Source: Enchytraeus crypticus
Lineage: Eukaryota; Annelida; Clitellata; Enchytraeida; Enchytraeidae
Assembly (NCBI GenBank): GCA_905160935.1
Contig: CAJHZI010000548.1
Location: 1,641,001-1,705,000 of the forward strand
Reading direction: 5' to 3'
Length of the DNA stretch: 64,000 nucleotides
Every line of letters begins with the position of its first letter. Within the stretch, counting starts at the first letter, position 1. The position numbers and the translations under genes are program-made. Under the pieces are notes generated by a model. It saw only the letters and a list, made by a program, of their open reading frames with translations. It searched no databases and was not told the origin of the DNA. Below, piece by piece: positions 1 to 9,759 of this stretch.

Positions 1-115
1 AGATATATACCATAATAGATATATACCACAATAGATATATACCATAATAGATATATACCGCAATAGATACATACCATAACAGATATATACCGCAATAGAT
101 ATATACCACAATAAA
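1..115. repeat. 16-bp minisatellite
   Basis: About seven tandem copies of a 16-bp unit close to AGATATATACCATAAT, varying mainly at the CATA/CACA/CGCA positions. The array is cut by the window edge, so its full length is unknown. Confidence 0.9.
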
Positions 116-242
116 CTGATTGTTTTAAAGATTTAAACTGTTGTTGTACGTGCGGCGCACGTCCAATAGAACGGCTATCGGGCACACTTCTCTAGAGTGA
201 ATGAATTTTTAATTCATTAATTAAATTAATGAATTAGACACC

Positions 243-314
<72 letters not shown>

Positions 315-315
315 C

Positions 316-346
<31 letters not shown>

Positions 347-361
347 CAGTTAGTTAGATAG
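243..361. repeat. GATA microsatellite
   Basis: Nearly pure (GATA)n with a few GACA and GTTA interruptions. No coding function is visible. Confidence 0.95.
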
Positions 362-519
362 TTGACTCTCTGCCAGTGAGATGCATGTAGAATAGTTATC
401 GTGCATAATTGATCATCATCTGGACTTCTATCCTGCCCGAACGAGAGCCATCAAGTGCCAGTCTATGCGGACGCTGTAGCAGTGTCAACACTTGATCCTT
501 TGTTACACTAGCGCTCCAG

Positions 520-1440
520 ACTTCTAGAAGCTGCTGCAGCAGCTACTGTCGCAGCAGCTACTGTCGCAGCAGCTAATGCTGCATTCACAACCGTTTCTTC
601 GCACCCTAGCTGAAGCTGTTAAGCTTAGCAGACTGGCAGTTTGTAATGTAGCAACTGTTGAAATATTTTATTCATAGCTGTCACTGACAGCTGTCACTAA
701 TAATATCCAATTTTTTGCGATAGTCACAGACAATCTAATATGAAATATCACAGTATATTTTGTATTTATTTTATATCATAAATTAAGAGGAAGATTCAGT
801 GGGTGCTTAACATTTGATTTAAAATTTAACTGAATCAAAGATTGGACAAATTCTCAGTCAAGCCACACTTTAAATATACATGTATTTTCACTATAATATG
901 CAGCGCAATGACAATATGATGCAACAGCTTTCTTCATTATACTCGCTGCAGCTTAGCTAATGCAGTATAGTATAAGTATACTGCATTAGCTTCTACTGCA
1001 GCTTAGCTAATGCAGTATAATTATAGATCCCCTGCTATGCAGCTGCTACGCTCTTGGTGCACTAACAGTCTAACATTTCCACATACGTCGCAGCTGCTAT
1101 AAGCTATTGAGGGCGTAGCAGCAGCCCAGATCTCCCAAGGAACAGCTGCTCAGCTGAATATACAGCTGCATCATCACTTCATCTCACAATTGCTCAGCAA
1201 TTGTTAAACCAGTAGATGAAACTCAGCTGAAAAGCAATTATAATGCTTAGTTAATGTTCAATAACTTTAAATTGGGCTGAAGCGATTTTAACTTCTAAGC
1301 TAATTTCTACAGCTACAACGTGTGTCTCGAGTAGCTGTTGTGTATTCTCAGCTGCATTCTACAGCTGCTGGCAGCTGCACGGCTCATAAACGAGCAGTTT
1401 ACAGCAGTTTCAATTCAACAGAGCAGCTGCTGCTGCTGTC
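520..1440. promoter_or_regulatory. CAGCTG E-box-rich tract
   Basis: I count eleven exact CAGCTG hexamers at 688, 1040, 1091, 1143, 1151, 1163, 1224, 1349, 1362, 1372 and 1424; ten fall within 390 bases. Around 530-590 there are also GCAGCAGCTA tandem copies. CAGCTG is the palindromic E-box bound by several bHLH factors. The tract lies about 3.1 kb upstream of the GPCR and contains no long ORF. It could be an enhancer, or only a decayed AGCTGC-type repeat; sequence alone does not separate these. Confidence 0.4.
946..1019. repeat. Direct plus inverted repeat cluster
   Basis: A 15-bp arm AGCTAATGCAGTATA (955-969) is followed after 7 bases by its exact reverse complement (977-991), giving a potential hairpin. 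A 24-bp stretch at 946-969 is repeated directly at 996-1019. Confidence 0.85.
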
Positions 1441-1608
1441 GTAGCTTTCTCGTCTGAGGTCATCTGATATCTGGGTCATCAAAACAGTGTCCCTTTAAAT
1501 CTCCACAAGCTCTACCACGATTTTTGATTTTCATCTTTTCATGAATTTAGTTTAGCAGCTTGATGCTTAAAGTTAAAACCCATCGCCTTAACTCGAAATG
1601 GTATCTTG

Positions 1609-1790
1609 AGAAATTTACATCACCTACAGCACGCGAAAATTATATCACCTACAACACTTGAGAAACTTACATCACTTAAAACACTTGCAAAATTTAAGTC
1701 ACTTACATCAACACTTACACCTACATTAAAACAAAACACTTGCAGAATTTACATCACGTACATCAACTTTTAATCACGTTCACCACTCGC
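1609..1790. repeat. Degenerate TTACATCAC minisatellite
   Basis: Imperfect copies of about 25-30 bp built around TTACATCACCTACA and ACACTTG. It is too diverged to define an exact unit. Confidence 0.6.
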
Positions 1791-2232
1791 ACAGTGCCAA
1801 TCACTCGACCCCAAACTGATTGTCTGAATAACTTTACGATAATCTAAAGCTAATATTTGAGCCTATATTATTAGTGAATTGGTTTTGATTTTTGGATTAA
1901 CAAAAGTAATCCACGTCGCTTATACTAAAGCGAGAGCTGCTGCAGGTCAGTAATATCACTGTAGTTGAATAACAATAGATATAATCGTAAAGTAGGCCTA
2001 TTAACACATCTGCATCAATCTCAGATGTTTAAAGCCTGCTAAAAGACATTTAGGTTTAGAAATTATGTTCAGGAATATTAGATGCCTGCAATAACCTGAT
2101 AATATACGTTGCTGTAATTTGTACTTAGTATTTACATTGCATCATTTTCTAGCTTTAGAATGTTTCATTGATTAATTAATCGATGTGATATTGAGACCAG
2201 ACACAGATGGTCTGGAGAATAAACTTAAGATT

Positions 2233-2233
<1 letters not shown>

Positions 2234-2266
<33 letters not shown>

Positions 2267-2294
2267 CATATGTTTATAGATATATATATATTGA

Positions 2295-2326
<32 letters not shown>

Positions 2327-2477
2327 CATACATATGTATATATCTATATATATATATTGATTGATATATATATATAGGCCTATAAATAAATATATAAATA
2401 TATATATATATATATACATGTATATATATGGGGCTAAATATATAGCAGATATATGGGGGTATATATTATATAAATGG

Positions 2478-2544
<67 letters not shown>

Positions 2545-2622
2545 ATGGGGCCTATGTCTATAGTATGTATCCTTACAAACAATATTACTCGTCCTCTCTC
2601 CAATATTCTCTCAGTCACTTTG

Positions 2623-2656
<34 letters not shown>
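2234..2656. repeat. TC and TA microsatellites
   Basis: (TC)n at 2234-2256, long (TA)n tracts to 2542 and a second (TC)n at about 2617-2656. Open frames here (Tyr-Ile or Ser-Leu repeats) are products of the simple repeats, not genes. Confidence 0.95.
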
Positions 2657-2759
2657 CAACAGTTTCTCAAGTTACACACCGCACACATTGCATGACTTTT
2701 ATTGACTTTTCTGCACTTCCGCACACCGTGTCTTCGCTATAATCTTTGCTATAACTTTT

Positions 2760-4586
2760 TAGACTGAAGATAAAGAAATGTCAAGTTTACAAAGATTTAG
2801 TCATCATACTATTTATCGTTTTCATCGAACGACAAGCCCAGACTCGTTCACAACATTGCCTTGCTTGGTTGATTTCATATCCCGTAAACAAGAAAGAATA
2901 TGATAAAGTGATATTAAGGAATTTATGTTACTAAATGTTATTACAATTTACTGAAGTTAACTTGAAAAGTATATTAGATTGTTTAAAGACATATTCTGCG
3001 GCGAAAACTAGTGAATGCCCTACCATTTCCGGTCAATGTGACTTATATTTTTGACTAATTCTAGACTTTTCATGTCTATTGTCAAGCTTGATTGATTTCT
3101 ACCGACAACATTCGAAGCTGCGCCTTAGAAAAAGCAATGTTAGCTTTTAGGTTTATACATTTTCACTGGAAAATAGGTAGAGTGTTTCAGGTTTTTAGAA
3201 CGGCTATAGTGTGAACAATATATATCATTGATTAAGAAGACCAGTAGGGACGTGTGTTAATTAAACAAAGGCACTCATATTGTAGCTGTACAGATTAAAG
3301 ACGGCACCGATGGATTTCTAGGCTAGCTATAATAAAATATCGTTTTAGCCTTTATTCGCCAAAGATCAAATTATTGGGATTAAACCCAAATGGAAATTTA
3401 ATTCGGCGAAGTGATAACTTAAATTATTCTTTAACCATATTTGCAATTATTTGTAAATTTGGTGTCTTATGTGGATAGAGGCTACAGCATATTCTTGCAT
3501 GAAAGATAAGAAAATTCTATCATTCTACTGTATATTTTCTAGCTAATTCAAATCGTTGATGAGCTACAAGATTCCTTTCCCCTTTTCTACATTTTCAATC
3601 TGTGTGCTCCCTATACATAGCTCGCTGTTTGTTATATATCTTACCGTTTTATGTATCATAGGGGCCCTTCTGGCATGTTGTTGACACTATTCCCTTTGCC
3701 CAAAGTCCCGCTAGGGACAGCCATGGATCAGAACTCTTGTAACTCTTGAATATACTAAAGTCTTACTTTGAGTCTTCATGTGAAAATATGAAGAGATTTA
3801 TTTCAAAATTTAAAGAGATTTCTACTACCAAGTATACGTGAATATGTTACGAAAGTAACATATAAAAGTTATGTTTCGAAATTCATGTTGGTAATTCAAA
3901 TTTAAACTTTATATTTGTGCTAAAGTAGTTTAGGCCTACTTAAGCTTACACGTACTGTATATGCAAATGGTATAGGCCTTGCGGGCTATATTTAGGCCCT
4001 ATATACGTGTATACGATTACTAGCACGACTTACAATAGATTCAAATCGTGCGATTGTCACGCAATCAGTGTTAGCTTAGACTTTTTCTGGGCAATTAGAT
4101 TTTCTCAGGATTTAAATCTTTAATCAAATAGAACCGAATAGAACAGACTAGTCTTTCGAGAGAGCATTGTGTTGAGAAAAGAGATTGACCAACAAGTTTT
4201 AGATATACATTAATTATTGGATTAGTGAATAGAACGTGACGTCCCTATTGCACAATTCGTTACTTAGTTGTGAGAAAATATTATAAACGAATTTAGTTAT
4301 TCTTGTTTAATATTAGAATATTATTCAAAATATAAATGATTATCAGTAAGCGCCATTATTATGAACATAACTTTATAGCTTTTAAAAATCACAAGAAGCT
4401 TAATAAAATATGTTATTTTTATCAAAATTACTTATTCGTCGGTCTAACAAATATGTTTTTCATTGTCTGCCGTTTGCAGAAAGATGCTGCACAATCATTA
4501 CTAGGCGAATGCTGAGGCTCTTGTTAAATTCTCTATGGATTAATCTATATATTTTCGAAAGGAGGATTTAGTGAATTATAGGTAAA
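2760..4586. other. Non-coding DNA upstream of GPCR
   Basis: No coding exon or repeat family is recognised. A TGACGT half-CRE occurs at 4238-4243. An acceptor-like TTATAG lies just before the GPCR start (about 4573-4581), so a 5' untranslated exon somewhere in this stretch is possible. Confidence 0.5.
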
Positions 4587-7500
4587 ATGGTAAAAGCCAG
4601 TGACATAGATTTTAATCCATATGAGTTTTCAAACAACATATCACACAACTCCAGCAGTGCCTCAATTAATAGCTCATCCAGAGACTCTCTTCTCGAAACG
4701 ATAGGGAGCAAAGAGAGTCTCGCCATTAGACTTGTTTACGTCGCCTTCCTGATCCTCGGCCTGGTATCGAACGGGGCTCTCTTGGGTGATCTGGCAAAGA
4801 CAAACAGAAGGTCCGGTGCTGCTAAATCCTTTCACCATTTTCTCTGCAGCCATGCAATAGCCAACGTCATCATCTGTGCCTTCAGCGTGGCCCTGTTTCT
4901 AGGCTCTGCCATTAGTCCGCAGTGGCCCTACGATAGTGTCCAATGCAACTTCGACGCAGCGATTGTTTACATGACCAGCAGCGTTATGTCTCTGACACTT
5001 CTCTCACTCACCGTGGACAGAAGCATCGCTCTTAAAGAATTCAGAGGAATCAACTGTATGGCGATGTCGCTCTTTCGTGCTAGAGTACTCATCGTATACG
5101 CGTGGATGCATTCTATAGCGCTCTCGTCACCACTGATGCTACGCGACAAGGTTATCGTACGAGGACTGTATCTGTGTTATGTATGGCCAGGAACTCCAAT
5201 ACCATACGTGTGGATGATAGCAACGCTGGGGTTCATTATTCCCATTCTTATCAATATGATGCTCGTTGTTGAAATGTTCCTGACGGCTGTGCTAACCAGT
5301 ACGCCATCCTTTCCGTGCTTTCTACCCTACAAGAGACCAGAAATATTTGTGCCTCAGAGGCAGGCGGGTCCCCTAAACCTCCCGTCTCATCCAGCTGTCC
5401 TTCCCTCCGCTCAACGAAGAAGGACGGATCAAGGGAGAAGACCCGTGATCGTCCATGAACAAAATCCAATGGGACAACCTTACAGAAGTCAAGCTTCAAT
5501 CAACGCCGATTGGAACGAATTACTCAGCATCGCTAAATTCTCCACTGCCGTTTTCATCATGTTTATGATATTGCAAGCTCCATTTCTCTCAATGACCTTT
5601 ATCTCCGCTTTATCTACTAATTACGGAATCGAAATCGGCCTTCAATCTAAACTATATCCTCATCAATTAGATGCAGGGTTAAGTTGGTTGTATCTCTGCT
5701 ATCCCACTGTACTTCCACTTGTCACTCTTACCTGGAAGAAAAAGGTAGTGCAGAGATTGTGGAAAATTATTTGCTGTCGGAAGTCCAAATCATCCGCAAG
5801 ATCCCCACCACGGCGAGGACCCACTGGAGGCTTCCAGAAGCGTCAGATAGCTCACTACGACAGCCGAGTCCAGCAGGTCACGCTCAACGTTCCAGTTCTC
5901 TTCGCCACTGATCAAGGACTCCACGTCAGGACGTACAGCGGCCGCAGCAGCAAATCAGGATCATCGGAAAATCCTTCAGCCATCTCAGTAGTTAAATCCG
6001 ACTCTCTGAAAGATAAACGAGCGACTTCAAAATGGTCAGAGTGTAAGGAAAAGTGCGGAGAACCGGATACGGGTAGTGTTGAAGAAATGCCTTGCGATGT
6101 GTTCGGTTCGCTCTATTCACACGAGAGAAGTCTAGCAAGCGCTATGGCCGAGAAGTTGCGTAGCAGTGAAAGCGCTTCTGATACTGACGGCGAGGTGGAT
6201 GTTTGCTCAACGTCAGTTTCGTCGTTCAGCTCTACGTGCACGGGAAGTAACAAAGGAAAGAACATATCGACGCTATCGTCACGTAACGGCTACACATCTG
6301 CAGGTATTTCGTGTCATACAAGCGAGAGTAAGAAAGACGGAGAGATAAAATGTGAAAAATTCAAAAATCCAAATATTTTCACTGCTGATAAAGACGAAAA
6401 TGCAAGAAACTGTGCCGCAAATTGCAATCGTTCAACAGGTTCAGAAATAAAGTCATCTTCAAATGGTAGTAGCCACGTTTCACTAGTTAGTCAATCAAAA
6501 ACTAAAACAGATGCTAACGATTTCGCAAGCATATTTAGTGCGAACAGTAATAATAAAATAATTAAATCTAAAGGATATCACATTTTAGACGAAAATAAGA
6601 ATATAAAACCAGTAAACAGTGCTAATATCTCAAAAACTCGTAATAGCAAGGATAAGGAACCATCTGAAAACGGAAAGATTTGTACAGCGCACCGAATTTC
6701 GGAGTCAAAATCTAGAAGTTCCAAACAGCGCAAGAAAAATTCAACAGTTGCACCAGCTCCTGACGACCCAATAGCAACAGCTCTTAACGATCCGATAGCA
6801 CCGGCTCCTGATGAACCGATAGCAACAGCTTCTAACGACTCGATAGCACCAGCTCCTAACGACCCGATAGCAAAAGCGCCTAACGACCCGATAGCACCAG
6901 CTCCTGATGAACCGATTGCACCAGCTCCTTACGACCCGATAGCGCCAGCTCCTAGTGACTCGTTTGCCAGACAAAGCTCAATGAGCAGTCAGTCTCAACA
7001 ATCATTTGATCCAAATCTTGAAAAGCATGGATGGACGTCGTTTATTTTGAAAGAAAGTAATCCTGATTCAGCTGAGAACAGTCGCAGTGAGATTTATTCA
7101 GAAGTTGGTAACGCAAGCGGTTCTAAAATTATTGTATCTGAAAGGGGTACTTCGTCGGAAGCTTCCAATTCAAATGACACAATTAAAACTAAACAATTTG
7201 AGAATAATTCGTTCAACAAACTAGCTTTCAGCAGTCTATCAACTAAGCGCAGTGAAATTATAAATCACAGCAGATTAAAAGATTCTGATGTTCTGCCATC
7301 CGACAATTTTCATATCGATGCCAAAATTGGAGCGGTAACAGGCAATACTTCATCTAATAGACTAACGAAACTAGTAAATAAATTTAAAGGCGACAACTAC
7401 AACACTAATGGTATGGATATCTCAGACTGGAATATTCCTCTGAATTCTTCCGTATTAGCCACTGCGTCTAGTTCCGAGCAAGAGGATCAGCGCAAATCAA

Positions 7501-7694
7501 TCCGCTGTTCTATTGAAGAAAATGTCGACGACGAAACAGACGCAAAATGTAAAACACTATCTCAGTCGTCAAGGAAAAGAGCTGATTCTTGCGGAAGTCG
7601 CGATCATCTTCTGCTGAACACAAGCAACAGTTCTACAGAGTTTAGACAACAGAGAGACAACATGAGCGAAGTCAATAATAATAAGAAAAATTAA
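4587..7694 (+). CDS. Class A GPCR, long C-tail, possibly GPR161-like
   Basis: A single-exon ORF of 1035 aa; the start ATG has A at -3 and G at +4. The first ~395 residues form a rhodopsin-like seven-helix receptor. TM1 (~46-68) carries the GN-type Asn. The conserved extracellular cysteines are C120 and C197. TM3 ends in D144-R145-S146, a changed DRY. TM4 has W173 in a VYAWMHS context, TM5 has the conserved Pro, TM6 has QAPF instead of CWxP, and TM7 has CYPTVLP instead of NPxxY. TM2 has Asn where the sodium-binding Asp is usual. After TM7 come KKKVVQRLWKIICC (likely helix 8 with palmitoylated cysteines) and a ~640-residue Ser-rich tail with nine 8-residue repeats. The WxxxxxxQCNF and VYxWxHS segments recall vertebrate GPR161, a ciliary receptor, but the match is short and judged from memory. 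GPCR identity is secure; ligand and subfamily are not. Confidence 0.9.
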   Translation: MVKASDIDFNPYEFSNNISHNSSSASINSSSRDSLLETIGSKESLAIRLVYVAFLILGLVSNGALLGDLAKTNRRSGAAKSFHHFLCSHAIANVIICAFSVALFLGSAISPQWPYDSVQCNFDAAIVYMTSSVMSLTLLSLTVDRSIALKEFRGINCMAMSLFRARVLIVYAWMHSIALSSPLMLRDKVIVRGLYLCYVWPGTPIPYVWMIATLGFIIPILINMMLVVEMFLTAVLTSTPSFPCFLPYKRPEIFVPQRQAGPLNLPSHPAVLPSAQRRRTDQGRRPVIVHEQNPMGQPYRSQASINADWNELLSIAKFSTAVFIMFMILQAPFLSMTFISALSTNYGIEIGLQSKLYPHQLDAGLSWLYLCYPTVLPLVTLTWKKKVVQRLWKIICCRKSKSSARSPPRRGPTGGFQKRQIAHYDSRVQQVTLNVPVLFATDQGLHVRTYSGRSSKSGSSENPSAISVVKSDSLKDKRATSKWSECKEKCGEPDTGSVEEMPCDVFGSLYSHERSLASAMAEKLRSSESASDTDGEVDVCSTSVSSFSSTCTGSNKGKNISTLSSRNGYTSAGISCHTSESKKDGEIKCEKFKNPNIFTADKDENARNCAANCNRSTGSEIKSSSNGSSHVSLVSQSKTKTDANDFASIFSANSNNKIIKSKGYHILDENKNIKPVNSANISKTRNSKDKEPSENGKICTAHRISESKSRSSKQRKKNSTVAPAPDDPIATALNDPIAPAPDEPIATASNDSIAPAPNDPIAKAPNDPIAPAPDEPIAPAPYDPIAPAPSDSFARQSSMSSQSQQSFDPNLEKHGWTSFILKESNPDSAENSRSEIYSEVGNASGSKIIVSERGTSSEASNSNDTIKTKQFENNSFNKLAFSSLSTKRSEIINHSRLKDSDVLPSDNFHIDAKIGAVTGNTSSNRLTKLVNKFKGDNYNTNGMDISDWNIPLNSSVLATASSSEQEDQRKSIRCSIEENVDDETDAKCKTLSQSSRKRADSCGSRDHLLLNTSNSSTEFRQQRDNMSEVNNNKKN
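6750..6965 (+). repeat. Coding 24-bp minisatellite (9 x 8 aa)
   Basis: Residues 722-793 of the GPCR tail are nine tandem copies of an octapeptide near APAPNDPI (variants ATALNDPI, APAPDEPI, AKAPNDPI). The 24-bp unit keeps the frame, so copy number can vary without breaking the protein. Low complexity and Pro/Asp richness imply a disordered tail. Confidence 0.95.
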
Positions 7695-7893
7695 CATCAG
7701 CTTAAATGTTTGAACAACAGCTTAAACATGAGAACAAGAGTGCAAATGTCAGAACAACAGCTTAAATGTGAGAACAGCAGCGCAAATGTCAGAATAGCAG
7801 CTTAAAAGTGAGGACAACAGCTTAAACGTGAAAACAACAGCTTAAATTAAACGTCAGGAAAACAGTGAAAATGTCAGAATAACAGCTTAAACG
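7693..7893 (+). repeat. ~20-bp minisatellite in GPCR 3' region
   Basis: Starting at the stop codon, about nine imperfect copies of AACAACAGCTTAAATGTGAG. It is probably transcribed as the 3' UTR. It is distinct in sequence from the coding minisatellite upstream. Confidence 0.85.
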
Positions 7894-8197
7894 CCAAAGG
7901 CCTTTGTAGGTTTTTTCGATTCGTATGAGATGAAGATAAATATCTGACAAAGGTGACAAAGAGAATCTGATGAATTATTTCTCTTTAGATGATATAGCTT
8001 ATACTACTATAGGGCTAAGCGATCTGACATTTTTTATTACAAGTCACATGTTTTCTCAGCTCTGCTTACGTTGGACATTATAAAATTCAGCTATTATTAG
8101 GCTTGTTCATCACTGATGGTGCCTTTAGTAGAAATGTCGAATTAAACTCAAAAAGTGACCTTAGTCAAGCTAACGACAGAATATTTTCAGCTTGTAA

Positions 8198-8203
8198 AAT
8201 AAA
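8198..8203 (+). terminator. Candidate poly(A) signal for GPCR
   Basis: An AATAAA hexamer about 500 bases after the receptor stop codon, before the next repeat element. It is the first good candidate downstream, but no cDNA supports it. Confidence 0.35.
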
Positions 8204-8284
8204 AAGTGACGTCCTCGGGAATTGTTTCATTGATCAATTTGAACTTCGCTCGTATGAAGAACTTCGTTCTTCCTGGTTGCTGAA

Positions 8285-8640
8285 GAACTGACCTACTGTC
8301 GTCTACACGTGTCATAAAAGGCGACAAAGCACTATGATTCAAACCAAAGTGAGAAAGGAAACCAAGCCAAGCCTAGGCTCCTGCCTTCGAGAATCGTCAC
8401 AGTAAATGATCACTCGAAGTGATTGAGTTTCAGATGATGATGATGATGATGATATGATGATGATGATGTGATGATGATGATCGATTAGAATGGACACAGT
8501 AAATGATCACTCAAAGTAATTGAGTTTCAGATGATGATGATGATGATGATTATGACGATGTATGATTTGATCAAATAGAATCGCCACAGTAAATGATCAT
8601 TCAAAGTGATTGAGTTTCAAGTTTTAGGTTTTATAAAAAT
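8285..8640 (+). mobile_element. SINE-like element, GAT-tail family, tandem tails
   Basis: It begins with the shared SINE module (CACGTGTCATAAAAGGCGAC near 8310), then carries three tandem copies of a segment containing CACAGTAAATGATCACTC, each followed by a (GAT)n run or its remnant. The tripled tail is unusual among the copies in this window. Confidence 0.6.
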
Positions 8641-9359
8641 AGTATTTCATCTATGAACGATTGTAAAACATTTTTAAAACTACTGGATGTTGTAGCTTCA
8701 ACAAAAGGGCATTATTATAATTACAGAATAATTGTTGTGAATTTTTCTTATATCCATTAACAAATAATGGAATGCAGTAAAACAAACACCGCTTGCGTGT
8801 ATTACATTTCGTGGCATAATGTTTGACGACTGTTTCTATATCGTAAGTATACTGTCAGATACTGACCTTTTGTAGAGGGATGATTATTATCATCCTGTGA
8901 TTTCTATATGCAGTATACATTCTATAATCAAGCGAGTCCTAAAATACTGGTTTTCTAGGCATATTGAGTCTAAAATAACTAAATAATAGAAAACGAAGTT
9001 TAGACTGAAGTCACTCCATTCTTCATTTCAAATGCATTGCGTTAATAGAAATAAATCTGCTACTGTCTATGACGAAGTAGGGAAATAATAATAATGATAA
9101 AGGTTTAACGTCCGTTTCCTCATCCAGGGTTGATATCAGGAAGGTCAAATATTGAAATATTGAACCTAAGTAATTGAACAATAATTAAATTGAAATTAGA
9201 TAACAAATCTAATTACTGTGACCACACTTTTTAATTGGAACGTCCCACATTGACATCATTTAACCTGTTCTACATTGCATCATTTAACCTGTTCCATATA
9301 GACATCATTTAACCTGTCCATATAGACATCATTTAAATACCAGATATTGTACAATGTTC

Positions 9360-9600
9360 CTACAGTGGTACCAAATGTCTGAATATCTTACCGACATCGG
9401 TCGAATACCTTACCGACATCGCCAGTGGCTGGAGCCAATGGCGATGTCGGTAAGATTGGCTCCAGCCAATGGCTGGGATGTCGGTAAGATGTTCGACCTC
9501 GGATCAGTATATGTGGGGTTCAAATCCTAGGATCGCCCGCCACTTACATCGCTTTCGAGTGAGGAAACTGACGTTAAAGTTAGTTTTATTAGCTTTTTGA
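9360..9600 (+). mobile_element. tRNA-derived SINE-A with rearranged 5' end
   Basis: A SINE-A copy with A-box-like GGCGATGTCGGTAAG, B-box GGGGTTCAAATCC and the core GAGGAAACTGACGTTA. Its 5' head is duplicated: CTTACCGACATCGCCA (9409-9424) and its exact reverse complement (9439-9454) form a hairpin, and a further head fragment follows. Confidence 0.85.
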
Positions 9601-9759
9601 CTGCACAAGACCGTTACCACCGTTGAACTGTTCGTCATCGCAATAAGTGGTACGTTCTACATCACTGATACTATCGACAGGGACTCTCTGGTCCCGTTTT
9701 ACATGGATTTCATGCGAAGCAGTTCTGCGCGTATCATCTTCTCCATTAGAGCTGAATTA

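Noticed and set aside
2225-2705. Tyr-Ile repeat ORFs on both strands (also near 42500, 50600, 56200, 57200)
   Set aside because: They are translations of (TA)n and (TC)n microsatellites.
6741-6974. 77-codon minus-strand ORF under the GPCR tail
   Set aside because: A shadow of the 24-bp coding repeat, kept open because the period is divisible by three.
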